Position numbers and translations under genes: made by a program
Shown: positions 31,481 through 44,600 of the stretch, in pieces
Position numbering within the stretch: position 1 is the first letter of the stretch
Layout: the number at the start of each line of letters is the position of its first letter
Origin: Annulohypoxylon bovei var. microspora
Taxonomy: Eukaryota > Ascomycota > Sordariomycetes > Xylariales > Hypoxylaceae
Direction of reading: 5' to 3'
NCBI GenBank assembly: GCA_022836615.1
Contig: MU405243.1
Span: 1-64,000 of the forward strand
DNA length: 64,000 bases
Notes under the pieces: generated by a model
Database searches by the model: none
Told to the model about the DNA's origin: nothing
Seen by the model: the letters and a program-made list of their open reading frames with translations, nothing else

Positions 31481-34400
31481 CTATCTCTGTGCAATGCATG
31501 TTACGTCGTACGATGCAGGCGATGCAGCGATCGCGAATGCACCGCCGGATGCACTTAACACCATTGATCTCATCATCATCGCCGGTCAAATCAAGCATTT
31601 ACAGCTATCAGCCATCTAGCCAACCATCAACGGCCAAGGTCATTAAGCTTTAGTTAACGACCTAGTACCTGCTTGGCAGTGTCCATCAAGATGGAAAAGA
31701 AAAAAAGAAGCTTTTTCTTGGCAACGTACACGACATTCCGGACGGTTTGGAGTGCTGTAAAATAAATGTCAGCTGTGGCCTGCCAAGGGATTCTAAGGAG
31801 GGTTCGGCTGGTGCCAAGAAGATCAATCGCAATAACAAACAGTTCTCGGCAGCGGGGAAAAAAAGACACCAGATGCTAAGAAAAAGTGACGAAACCACAA
31901 CGAGTTACTAAGAAAGAAAAAAAAGGGTCCAAGACATACACATGCTCTTGTAATCATGATCCTATTTAAGGGATTGTTGAGACATTACGGTCGATGACTA
32001 GCAACGAAAGAGAGACAGGATCTCAGGAACGTGGACGACGCGAAGGATAGCGGACAGTAGACAGTAGACAGTGGGCAACGACTAATTGTGTAGGTATGGA
32101 GCAGGTTAAGAAAAGCGATAAAAATGTTGTTCTTGGCAAGTTTGGGGGTTGGAAATTGGGGGAGATGAAAAGTAGACAATAGGGGGTCAGGGAATAATTG
32201 GCAGGGATGGGGAGGAAGGGGGGAAGGGGGTAGACCCCATTTACAGAAGAAGTCTCCAGCCATCATCAGCTGAGGAAGCGACCTAATTGCCTGTCGCATC
32301 AATGTGCACAAGGACCCATCTGATTTGATATGCCGCTATGCTGTTCTACCAAGGTAGGTACGTTGCGAGACGGTCAATTGTAAAAAGTGGCTGTGTGATA
32401 ACAACTCAGTGCTTCCAGTAATCGATACTTACTGTACCTAAGTACTATCCTAAGTATCTACCCAAATCGGTTTAGATTGCAACGAAGTCTGTGTTAGCTT
32501 GCCCCATAGTGCACAGACTAAGGTAAATGTACATTCATTTCATCCTCCAACGTTATCCAGCATTAGGTTAGGTACCTTACATACGAGTTCGAAGGAACAG
32601 GAATCTTGGGGTTTAAGGGATCTCGGAATAACATAGCGAGAATACGAATTACATAGATATGAGCTATTATTTATATATATGCAGGATTCAGCTCTATATA
32701 TGCAGGTGTGTATGTCGGTAGGTACGGTGCCTCTGCTGCTATGCTGCTAGGTGCTAGGTCATAGGCCAGGTAAGAATAATGTCTCATAAGAGCGGACAAC
32801 GATAAAGCTTGATTGTCCAACCTGGGGTAATCCTGATCGGCGTTGCGTCGATTCAACCCCTTGTCAAACTCTGTCGGGCTGCCGGATAACTTGTACCCAC
32901 CGCTTCGAAGTTCGACGTTAGTTTGCGACCCAGTCGTAACCTAATTACGTTAGGAGACTCCATTCATTTTAACGAACCCCTGCGCTATTGACGCATCAAA
33001 ATGAACGGCAGGGGAAGTCTTAATACAGTTACTAACAGCTATCTTGTATATAGTACTTTCCGTTATACCGAGCAACTGCGGAAGATATTCGTAGCTTAAG
33101 TAAGTACCTAGTATACAATACATAACTCTAAACTATTATGAACAAGCCTAACTCCAGACCGGGCCAGACCAAAAAGCTTGTCGCGCTGGACGCCTTAAAA
33201 AAGCTTGTCTTGCCTCGTGCATAAACGAGTGGGTCCACCATTACATCTATCCAACCAGCTTCGACTTCTCTCCACGAGTACGTAGCAGTCTAATGATGAC
33301 ATCGCCAACTATCGACTCAAAATCTATTGCATCGACTGCATTTGACAAATAAGCGTGCTTTATACCTATCGGATCCCGTGGGTCCAAGGCGCTTACAGCA
33401 GTGGCTTGTTAGTGATAGCTAACGGTATATTCATCTCACACCATTTTCATATTTATTCTACATAGTAGAAATTAGTCGGTCGGCCGATACATATTTTAAG
33501 CTGAGAAAAAGCATCGATTGGCCTACACGAACATATAGTGTCTCGGATACTAATTCCCACTAAATTTCCCCGAGTCTTCCGGTCTTAGGATGGCAGGGTG
33601 GAAAGGATAGAAACTTTTACTGACCGAGCTTTAGTCATTCCAAATCGAGGTTCCAGTCTGTTCCAACTTCAATTTTAGAGAAATTGGAAATCAGATATGT
33701 ACATGTGATTGTGGCTTTCTGGCTTGAACGAGTTCTGAAGCACGGCCGAATCACGTAATCAGACACCTCATACGTTTCCAGTTGGCGGGGGGAGCTTACG
33801 TACGGGCCATCCTTCGAGTCGAAATACTGTAACGTAGCACAGCAAAGGCGTAAAGATAAGCAGACCGACTCGTGGCCGGGCGTCCGGTCACGTCTCCGAA
33901 TTGTTTCCATCCAATTCTATGGGGTTGCACGTCTGGCTCATTCGCGGAAACCCCGTCGGGAACACAACGGGGAAGCCAAGAAAATTTTCTCGACAGCATC
34001 TCATCGGTGTGGGCCCCGAAATCCCGCTTGTTACCCGACATGTCGGCCGGTTCTGTTTTGTGTTTATTTTTCTATGAATTCCATCATCTTAATATCCTCA
34101 AGTTGAGATGGCACGCTGGCATGCTATCATAAAACCCTCTTCATTGGGAAGATCATGGCTAAGGGCAGTTCTTCTGCCTCGTCAGTTTGGGGTAGTATCA
34201 ATATCATCATGTACGTACCTACAGTGCAGTTTACCGAAGGTAACGCTGATCAGGCTGCTTGGGCTTGATGTTGCTCAACGGTTTGCTAATCCATTTCTCG
34301 TCAATACTGATCCTATGCCTTGTAATTGATTTATGTTTGTGACAATCTCGTCTTTCAAAAGGGGTGATTCAGCTGTAAAGAAAGGCATTAAACAGGAGCC

Positions 34401-37400
34401 AGGAGCAAGCAGCAGCCATAGTCGGTCCGTCCCTACCCAGGTACTCGGACCTGATGTTGTGATTAATAGGCCTAACCGAGAAAAGAGACTCGCTTTCTTT
34501 TACGGTGGTTAGGCATTTGGGGCCCCGGTCAATATAGCCGCTAATCGTTTGAACAAGGGCTTAACGAGTGCTCTCTGCTGGCGTATGTGCGTTGGTGGAT
34601 TCTCTTCCGATCCCGGCATAGCGCTCAACAATCGCCTAGCTCCAAATACGCTCATATGGCAGTTTGATTTTCACTTGCTCTTGGGTTATGTTTTGACTAC
34701 CTAGATATGTATTGTATTTGATTTGACCAACAACTTAACTCGATCGATTCTGTGTAACTAATTTTTGGTTTTGTTCATAATAGCAGTCAGTCTACCTAGT
34801 TCACCGCCTATTATACAGCTTCTAACTAAGTGACTCGAAGTAGTTCGTCACTAGGGGTTTCTTTAGATCACTTGGAGGGTCCCGCCGCGTACCCGTGCTT
34901 CCTAGCTTCAAGTCTCATCTTACGCGTACTTTGTACCAGTACCAGAAAAATCCTATTACTCTATATAATGACGTTCTCTAAACCAGCAGCCAAGTCTTGA
35001 CGTCTAAAATGAAGGAAACAAGGGCGAAAATTAGATGTATTAATATTTCTAATGATTGAGGCCGTGTCTTTTCTCAGGCTACCTATGGTTTAATCACTCA
35101 CTGCCCGCTTTTGAAACCCCCAATCGTGAAGTGACCGTTGCCTGCCCTCAAACTATCATCATACCCTTTCATTAGCATGTAATGGTTATCATTTGTCAAA
35201 GATTTGGAGATTATAAAATGTCAGATACGACTATACCCCAAAAGGGGTGTTTGGAATCGAGGGACGTAGTATATAAACGTTTGGTCACACTTGCGACGTC
35301 GAACTAGCACCATATCATAGGTTCGTTAGCCAATGTTTCGTGCGCTCGCTAGATAGATATGAATGCCGAAGATCATCAACATCGTTGATAGGGTATGTTG
35401 GTTCAGGGGTACGATTTATGGGCTGCGGAGTTCCCAAACGGGGGTACCGAAGAGGAGTCGTTATCAGCTACATTTATCATGATGTGGACTAGTAGCCTTC
35501 TCTAAGGTTCTTTCTAACGACAAAGATCTAATAATCTTCTCTCATTAGCTTTCATCATGGCGGATACAGATAAAATTTCAATGGGGGCATATGTCGTATC
35601 TTAGAGAGGAGAAGTTTAACTTGGCTAACATTCATATCTTACCTACCTCACATATCTTTGACGCCGCTGGTTTCGCTTCTGGCTTTTTACACAATCTTAT
35701 GAAAAGTCGGCTAGGTGACGCTTAGGGCGTTGCTCACAAATCTTTTATGTTGTATTAAGAGCATTAATTTGAACGCACCACACTTAGAAAACGACCCAAT
35801 AAACTTCAAATCTAGTCAAACTTGATTCAGATTGTTGGGAAAAAAATCATAGCAGCGTTATTCACCATATATCCCTCGTAAGAGATAAGCCATCGAGTCT
35901 TTACACATCCCTGGCGTAGTTGGTCTTAACTGCAACGCTACAACCGTCTAATACTTAGGCAGTAGAGAAAACCGTTGTTCTCTTTTGCTGTACCCTTTTA
36001 ACGTTGGTTCAGTTCATTTATCGTAAACAGAACCTCTTTGTCTAAAAATTTAGGTACTCACCCTTAAGTTTTGCAAACACGCAGGAGTTAATGGTTTCTA
36101 TTACCGACTGATATTAACTACGTCTATTGCTGGATATTGGTTCTAGAAATCGACCATTATACTAGTAGGATATCAAATATTAAAAATCAGTGTAAATAGC
36201 TACCCAAATATACCGTCGTCGAAAACACTATCTCATTTTGGGAAGAGATCATATCATAACCGAGCAACCACCCGAGGTTATAGTTATCCATGAGAAGTTT
36301 TACAAGCATCTCTGCACTGGAGTGAATTTTCCACTGCATTAGACCAGAGATATACGTAGGTTGCGAAACCTTAGCACCTTTTTATCTTGGGAAGTCGAGA
36401 TTATCACCTAGATCACTCGTTGGGTGTGTATCGAGGCAAGCTAACACCCTAGTGGAAGTAACACACCAAGTCATGTTCATAACTGGTTTCTTATGTCTCT
36501 GGCCGAATTTATAAAATTACCTATCTTGATGCCTAATAATTAGGGTAGGTACCTATTTTTGCCTTCCGCACAATTGCTTCCTTTTGTAACCACACTCGGC
36601 ACGCGTATGGGCAACATCTTCCTACTATCCCTTGCTATTAACAATATCCTCAATACCTCCCTTATTATTAGTTTAATAGGTAGGTTAGGTAATTAGATAG
36701 GCTTAGGATCGTCCGGGATTGAATATTGTAATTGCAGTTTGCCTTTTTGATTAGAGAGGCAAACATAAAGTAGCATGAATCACGACTATCCCTTTAAATG
36801 GCAATTGTCCCTAGACAGGGTTTAATAGGTAGGTAGAATACTGTTCACCCGGCTCTTAGCTAATTAGAATTTAACTTCCGTGGGCATCGGTGGACTGTTA
36901 CCTTTCTTTTATCTCTAGTAGAACTAATTTAAACTTAGTAATATGACTTGACACAATGAACTCTACCTAGGTTAGGGTGTCAATACGCGAGTAACGTAAT
37001 AGGGGCTGAAAGGTGAAGCGGGATAGTGAAGCGGGATAGTGAAAGCCTAGGTCTACCATTATTCCTTAACCTAGAAGTAGGTTCAATCCAACCTATTCTT
37101 CTATCCCAAAAATTGTTATAGACAATTTGTGACCCTGAAAGGTTCGGTATGATACTTGTCGATGGTTGTTTTGTCTAAGTTTGCCTCACGATCCTTCCCC
37201 TTTATATAGAGTCTTGGCAGTCTTGGCGATGTAGACTACTATCGCGCCCCTGATTCTGTTATTAGCTTTTAACACTAAGACTTTATCATAACAACCTCAC
37301 TTGAGACGTTTCTATCGAAAATAGCGACCTCATGTTTCATACTTCTCACCTCGCCAAATTAGTGTGCGTGTTACGTGTATGGGTTCCCAGTTCTTGGCCT

Positions 37401-37570
37401 CGCAGCCGACTAGGGGCTAGTGACAATGGTCACCGACGCCCAGGACTGCCTCATTCTCTAATTGTTTAACTACGAGACTAAATATTTCTCGAAAGTATTG
37501 ATTATATATCATATATTAACGGCAGAGCTCATAAGTCCTTCCTATAGGTGCATCATCATCACGAAATATA
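31481..37570. other. Gene-poor interval, about 6 kb
   Basis: No frame with convincing protein character on either strand. A slightly GC-richer patch at about 33640-34040 holds 80-90-residue frames in several registers, none credible. A 13-bp direct duplication (GTGAAGCGGGATA, 37013-37038) and scattered TAGGTA/TACCTA motifs (32351, 36544, 36679) are the only structure found. Composition is moderately AT-rich but not RIP-like. Confidence 0.5.
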
Positions 37571-37594
37571 GGGGTTAGGGTTAGGGTTAGGGTT
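37571..37594 (+). repeat. Interstitial telomeric repeat (TTAGGG)n
   Basis: GGGG followed by three TTAGGG units and a partial TT, the canonical fungal telomere repeat, uninterrupted and far from a chromosome end within this window. It could be a scar of break repair or telomere addition, or a binding site for a TTAGGG-binding factor. Confidence 0.95.
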
Positions 37595-37997
37595 GCTGAT
37601 CCTTTTCACTTGGACCGGTCCAACAAGGGTGTTTTATTTTTCCATTTTGTTGGGGTGGATCCATCTCGTCGCGATCTCTCCATCATTCATTCATCCCTGA
37701 AAGCAGGTCATGAATTTCGTTTTATGCTGTTGATACTCTATGATTCACTGTCAATGTAAATATGGCACATAGTAACGTCAACGATCAAAATAGTAAGCCT
37801 CAATTTCTGATCTGCGCCGCTTGCTTCGGCGCGGACGCCATCCCCACAACCATCTTCGCATTTTCGCATTCAAACCGCCACCATATGGCATACGTGCCAG
37901 CACAAACATCTCATTCTCTTTCTCCTATCCCATTGCCACATCTGTGTATAATAGCTAATAGCTAGCTAATTAAATTGACCGAGAATTTGATCGTTCA

Positions 37998-38276
37998 GAG
38001 AGCGTCGGATGCGGGGAACAAGAACTCGGCGACCGCGGTCGCAGCCACGCTAGTAGCCTCTCCCTCGAAAAGGAGACATGGGTCCAGAAGAACGAGAAGG
38101 CCAAGCGCGTCGATGGATGGCGCCAGACTCAGCACACAGCCTACTCTGTTCGCGACGCTACTCACATCTACAAGCTCTCGCGAGACTCGCCGCACAGCGC
38201 TGCGTACCGGGCTCTTACAGATCGCCAAGAACGCATTGACTTCCTCAAGCGGCACGGTGTCGCTAAGCCCCGCTGA
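37998..38276 (+). pseudogene. Frame-broken gene remnant
   Basis: GC-rich, codon-like sequence in an AT-rich interval. From about 38058 the frame reads SLEKETWVQKNEKAKRVDGW and later AYSVRDATHIYKLSRDSPHS, RALTDRQERIDFLKRHG, ending at a stop at 38274-38276. This is protein-like, hydrophilic and helical, but the frame has no Met. Just upstream the protein-like reading continues in the neighbouring frame (VQRASDAGNKNSATAVAATL), so a one-base shift near 38050 would join them. The segment seems to be the remnant of an unidentified gene. I do not recognise the family. The alternatives are a final exon of a gene with a missed intron, or chance coding. Confidence 0.4.
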
Positions 38277-38626
38277 TATTGCGTCTGTTTTGGATAGGCA
38301 CGATCTGGGAGCGAGCAGAAGCTGCAATTACGGGGAAGCTTCTCGGGGTCTCTTAAATCATATTGGTTTTTTTTTATAGTTCGAAGAGCTTTTCTGATCA
38401 GAAGACACTATCATGTTGACTCGTAGGAAACACTACGAGTAATACCTACGCTTCACGAATTTCGCAAAGATTTCGACAAAGTTGGCACGATGGTAATGAC
38501 CGTTTATTTTTTACCCTTTAGCATGGTATTTACAACAAACTTGACAGACTACATACAACTGATCGCACTCTACGCTCCCCCGTCTTTCCCCCTTTCCTCC
38601 ACTAAGCAAGAGTCATCGAAGAGATC

Positions 38627-39926
38627 CTAGGCTGGTCGCGTGCTGTTAGGGCGAGGGGGGAACTGGCCACCGGGACCTCCAGGGGGGAAGCCGGGGCCGC
38701 CAGGGAAGCCGCCGCCAGGAGAAGAAACACCACCTCCCTCGTAGTAGTGGGCAGCAGGGTGAGCCGAGGCGGTCTGGTTGGCCTTGGTGTCGACGAAGAC
38801 GGTAAGGTAGGCGAGGAGACCATCCTGCAGATCGTCGCCGAGCTGGATGTACTCGGCAAAAGGGTCGTACTCAGCGGTGGACCCCTGAGCGTCGATACCG
38901 TCTTCGATGTTGAGAGTCAGGGGCTGCGTGTTGAGGGTGTAGGGCTCGATCTTCATGATAGTATTGATGAGGCTCTGGTCGAAGAAGAGCTGACCGATGT
39001 GGTTGGTCTTGCCGTCAAGCACATAAGTCTTGTTAGGAAGCACGGTGGCGTTCTCAGTGCTCATCAAGTGAATGTGAGGGGTTCGGCCGGAGTAGTGACC
39101 AGGGAAGACGGTATCGAACTGGGCCACACCGTCGTCGTCGGTTGTTTGGATACCACGGCAGTAGGTAGTGTTGAGACCTCCTTGGGACATCATCGAAATA
39201 CCAGAGTAGGTTCCAGTGGAGTTGGAGTGCCAGATATCCACCAGCATATTAGGGATCGCTCCACATGTGTTGAGATCGATGAATTGTAGGTCAAGATGGA
39301 GCGGAACACCTGGCTCGTTGTCGGTGACATCAACCTTCACCAGACAAAGTCAGTAATCTCTCTTAAACCAGGATGAGAGGTGAGAAATTCCTATCTGAGG
39401 GCCAGAGAAGCTGAACCCATCAATAGTTAGACGAACATACCCGAATCAGCTCGCCTGCAACCCAGTATGGGCCAATCGTAACTTCAGGAACAAGAGCCGC
39501 AGTCGCGTTCGAGTCGAAGATAACGTCCAACGGGGTATCCAAACTATATCCTGCCTCTGAGACATCATGGTTGATGTCCAAGTATTTTTCTAGATCAGCC
39601 TGGCTTCGCTTGGACTTCATGCGCTCTGGGATATAATTAGCTGGGTGTGAAGACCGCGAAATATTACATGAATACTCACTGTCGGAAAGACCACGCTTCT
39701 CACGAAGGGCGTGGGCAGTAGCAGCACGACGAGCAACTGAACGAGCCTTCAAAGAGGCAGTTTCTGAAGCACAGCCCGTGATAGCACGTCGAGCGCCAGC
39801 TTGAGCGTGCTTGCGCATGGCCTTCTCATGCTGGGCTACTTCCTTGCTGTCACCTGGATGGGCAACGGCAGCTCCAATCAAGGAGGATATCGCCAAAGAG
39901 GCGGCGAGCTTACGGAGGATAACCAT
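38627..39926 (-). CDS. Secreted intradiol ring-cleavage dioxygenase-like protein
   Basis: Three exons, 39680-39926, 39441-39625 and 38627-39334, 379 residues. The introns are GTGAGT to TCCCAG (54 nt) and GTATGT to GTGAAG (about 106 nt). A signal peptide (LAASLAISSLIGAAVAHP) is followed by a basic Ala/Arg-rich segment that could be a propeptide. The catalytic fold has EVTIGPYWVAGELIR, then VDVTDNEPGVPLHLDLQFID, NTCGAIPNMLVDIWHSNSTG, and FPGHYSGRTPHIHLM. The Tyr of GPYW, the Tyr of GHYSGR and the two His of PHIHL match the four Fe(III) ligands of intradiol dioxygenases, which open catechol-type rings. The tail is Gly/Pro-rich (GGGFPGGPGFPPGGPGGQF). Extracellular members occur in fungi that degrade plant phenolics; the substrate here is not determinable. 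Confidence 0.92.
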
Positions 39927-41281
39927 CGTAAATGGAAATAAAGAGCCCAAGACCTTGAGAGTGCGAAACAATGTAGAAAGAGCGAAACCCCTGGCTAGGA
40001 CCGAGACAAGATTGAGAGTGCACAATCGGGAAAGATATCGACGTCTTTATATACCTATTCAACCGTTTATATGATTTGATCTACATTGTCAATATGTAGC
40101 CGCTCACCCAAGGCTTCACCCAGAGTATCTATCGCGCAAGAAAGCCGCGATATTATTTTCCCTTGTCCCTAATGATACTCTCCTAAATTGGCATGGCCGG
40201 CGCTCCCCTCCCGTTAGCCCCTAGGATCTACACAGATTCGCCCAGGGATCTGATAGCGGGTCATGTCAGGGGTCCATCCCACTTCGGCATAATAGACAGG
40301 ACTGGCAGGTATCAGTAGCCAATGAGGAGGTGGCGGTTGAAAACACAGCGATATAAAAGGCTGATCGAACCGGGCCAAGAACGACGTCTACGGAGTCTCT
40401 GAGCACCAAGGTAGTCTTTTAAAGATCACTTATGGGTTAGGTACGTGGCCTAAATAAGTTATATGGTTCCGCCTCCTATAGAATCGAAACATCTCCTCTC
40501 TCAAATCGTATCTACCAATTTAGATTTGAATTGCCCTTTTTCAATCGACTCGCGTCGGATATCCCTCAATAATTGATTGATTGATTGACGAACACACGCA
40601 GTTAAGCCCCCCGGGTTGTTAGTATTTGGTGGCCTGCGAGACACCTGAGTTTAAACCGCAATACTACGCCCATAACTATCTCATATTGAATGAAGCATGG
40701 GGAAAATATTTATACCCCTGAAAGTACTTGTGTTGGTTCTATCGGGCTTCCGTAGTATTAGTGTGGAGAGAAGTCTAAATTCCAGAATATCTTCGGCAAT
40801 GGAATCTCATGACCCTAAGTAAAACTTGACGGTAGAAGAAAGTCGGAAAATTAAGCATCTCGTGCAGGTTCGGTATAAATCCCAATCCAATACTACTTAT
40901 GTAACCTGAACGCGCGGCTCTCCTATACTATCCAATATAAAGAAGGTGCCAAGAAGTTGCAGTAGCATATAAAGTATTCCCTACCTACTAGTACGTAATA
41001 CAAGGCTTAAGACGCGCTGATACATTCTTGCATCTCGCGGACCCTATTTTCGAACCCTTGATAGGTACAGATATCAAACACACACATTGGCAAGCGATGG
41101 TGAAGTTTTCAGCAGCCTATCGTAGAGTCTTTTTCCTATGCAGAACGGTAGTTAAGGCCCACTCTAGGGTCCTAGGCCAAGACTGTTTACGCCATCTTAA
41201 TACTTATCCCACCCCACCTTGTTTCCTATCATCCTTGTATAAAGATGATATAACAAAATAAACTAGCTAATAAAAAAGCCG
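39927..41281. other. Intergenic, promoter side of the dioxygenase gene
   Basis: About 1.35 kb without a supported gene. It ends abruptly at the 5-bp target duplication of the retrotransposon, with normal base composition right up to the LTR, unlike the gradual transition seen after copy 1. Confidence 0.55.
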
Positions 41282-41286
41282 ATAAT

Positions 41287-41604
41287 TATTATACGGGGAC
41301 TGGAGATACGATTGTGGGTAATTATTGTTATAATGTATATACGAGTATTAATATATAATGTAAAAAGTTATTGGATGAAATTAATTATAAAATATAAGTT
41401 ATTATATGTAAAAGGTTTAAATATTGAATTAATAGGAATTAGAAGGCGCTTATAGCGCCAAGAAGTCTTATATAAATTGAAGTTAAATAGTTTAATAATC
41501 CTTTTTTTATTAAAAATGAAAAATTATAAATCTTAAATTCTTAAAGAATTATTATATTAAATTTAATCCTTATTATTTAAACCTTATTATTAACCTTTAT
41601 TATA
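41287..41604 (+). repeat. 5' LTR of retrotransposon copy 2
   Basis: 318 bp aligning without length change to 47933-48250. Differences are almost all C/T and G/A. This LTR keeps many G residues (GGGGACTGGAGATACG near its start) that are A in the 3' LTR, so mutation here was mainly C-to-T on the + strand. Confidence 0.92.
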
Positions 41605-44600
41605 GATAATTCTTTTCCTTTTAAAAAGAAATTATTTTTGAAAAAAGTATGTGCTTTTTTGGAATAATTATTATTTTAAAAGATTTTTTTTATTTTAATT
41701 ATTTATAAGTTTTATTTACCTAATCTTAAAACCTTTTTTTTTATAAGTAATAATATCTTTTATTTTTATTAATAAACTTTTATAAATATATGTTAAAGTA
41801 GTAAACTAAGGAAATAACTTTTAATACCTTTTAATATAATTTATTTTAATTTTTTTTATTTTTATTTTTATATTTTTTTTTATAAATGTACTTAAAGAAA
41901 TATTTATTTTGGACCTTTTAAATGTTAAAAATATGATTATCTTTAAATACGTTAAGCTTTATTTGCTTGTTAAAAAAGTGATAAATTTTATTAATAATTT
42001 ATAACGAATTGTTTAATTAATTTATTTTTTAAAAGGTAAATTCTTTATTAAATTTAATAATATGGGTGAATCTTTTTTTTTTTATTAATTTAAAAAAATA
42101 AAATCTTTTTAATTAACGAATGATAATGTTATTATTATTTATTACGAATCGTAAGATTATGAAATTATTATATATAATGTTTTTAAAATAATTATATCGT
42201 AATATGTTATTTTTAATTTTTTAATATGGTTTTTCGAACTTTATAATCGAATAAAAAATATTTATTATGTTATTTAAACTTTTGTTTTTTTTATTAACGA
42301 TAAATAAGTTATTAATTAAACTTAAATTTATGAGTAATATAATATTATAAAAAATATTTATAATATGGTAATTTAAATATATTAATTAAGATTTAAAGTA
42401 TTAATAAAATAAATAAATTATTTTAAAATATAAGTTTAATAAATTAATTTTAATTTTTTTTAATAAATTTAAAACGTTATTATTAAGTTTATTTATAATA
42501 ATTAAACTAAATAAAACGCTATTAATAAGCTTAACGAAATAACCGCTTATTATTAATAAGCCCTTAAAATCTTTTAAAATGATTTAAGTTAATAAAAGGA
42601 AAAATAAATTTAAGTTATTTTATAAATAATAAAAAAGGAATTTTAAATCAACATATTCTTCGTTTATAAGTATATTAATTTAACCCAATTAAATGATTGT
42701 ACCCATTAATAAATTAATAATTTTAAGGTATATATTTAAACTACTTTTAATAAGTTTAATACTTAATTTATTATTAATAAACTTATAAATGTAAACTTTA
42801 TATTAAAAAATATTAAAAGGCGTGTTATTATAATAACGCCTTTAACATTAAATCTTTTTATTCGGAAAGATTTTATCCAATTTAAAGTATTTTTTATAAA
42901 GTATTTTAATTTGGAAGTATGAATTAAGGAAACCTTAATAATAAAGGCTTTAAATAAGGATTAAGTAAAATAAATGGTATAATGAATGTAAATATAATTT
43001 AATGTTACGCGTATTAAACCATTTATAATTAATACTTTATTTAACAATTAAAAACCTTTTCGTATAACCTTAAAAGCTTTAAGATCGGATCTTAATGATT
43101 TTAACGATAATGTTCTTTAGTAATTAAAATTTCCCGGCGGATTTTTTAAGGGATTGCTTCTTTTTTATGGTAATTAAGCCATTGAAAATAATAATAACGA
43201 CTTTTAATTTAAATTAACCTTTAACGAAAATATATTCTTAAAGGCTTTGGATAAAATTGGTTAACGAAATATTATTCTTGTTATTATTAATCTTGTATAC
43301 CTTAATAAGTTTATAATTTATGATGGAAAGGATTTATTTAAGTATAAATTTTAATGGATAAAACTTAAAGCGTATATGGAAATGTATGCGGAAAGTTTTT
43401 TCGAGGATTATTATTAAATTAATTAGGTAAGTTTTTTATTAATAAATAAGGTTTAATTATAATATTAATAAAGGAAAGCTTAAGTGAATTAATTAAAGGT
43501 TGCGGATTTTTAAACGGTTTATACCTTAACTTTTTAAAAACGATTTAAAGATTTTTCGAAGAAACATTATAATTTAAAAAAAATGTATAAATTTAAGTAT
43601 TAAAGAAATGTAGTTTAATATTTAATGGAGTTATTAAATTTTAACGAAATAATTTAATGGTTTAATATTATATTTTAAAATTATATTATTAAAACTTTTT
43701 TTAACGAAATCATTAAGTTGGTTTATTTTAAATAAAACGGTTTATTTGAAAACGACGATGAATTTTTTATTATTATTTAAGAAATAAGTTAAATTTATGA
43801 GAATATATTAATTAATTTAGGGATTTTAGGAAAAGGAGGGCTTATTTTGATTTAAAAGTATTTGAAGTTAGGTTAAGTTAATTGTGGAAAGGAGAATCGC
43901 TTTATTTTAAGTTAAGATTAATTTTTAAGAAATAACGATAAACTTAAATAAAATAAAAGGTTTAAGGTTAATATTAAAAAAGTTTAAGCTTTTAATAAAA
44001 AAGCTTTAAAAGGTATTAATTAAGTTAATATTAATTAACGTAAAAAAAATAAAAAACCTTATTAATGTTATAATTAAAATAAATATTAAATTTTATTATG
44101 TTTTATTAAATAAAATATTAATGGTAAAGATTTGTTATTAATTTTAAAGAAGATTTTTTTTGTAAAATATTTTCATAAAAAGGATATTATATTTAATTTA
44201 ATACTTTAAAAAAAGATTAAAGTTAATGTAATTATGTAAAAAATTATTTAATTTAAAATCTTTAAATTATTAAATTTAAAGTTAAATTTTTAAAAGGTTT
44301 TAATGTTATATTTTATTAGAATTTATGGTTGAAATAAGGTAATGTATTATAAGTAAATACGATTAAAAAAATAATAAAAATTATAATAAATTTAATTAAA
44401 AAATTATGTTTTAAATTTATTTTAAATTAATAATTAATAATTATTATAATTTTATTTTATAATGATTAAAAATATATAATTAAAGTGTTTTTAAATTTTG
44501 GAAATTTAATTTTATTAATGTTTTTTTTTAAAGTTAAAAAATGAAAATTATTTATTATTAAACGAAATAAGGTATGATTTATGTTAATTTTTAATGTTAC

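Noticed and set aside
33635..34132. Cluster of 80-90-codon frames on both strands
   Set aside because: No frame has protein-like order, start context or splice partners; slightly higher GC explains the lack of stops.
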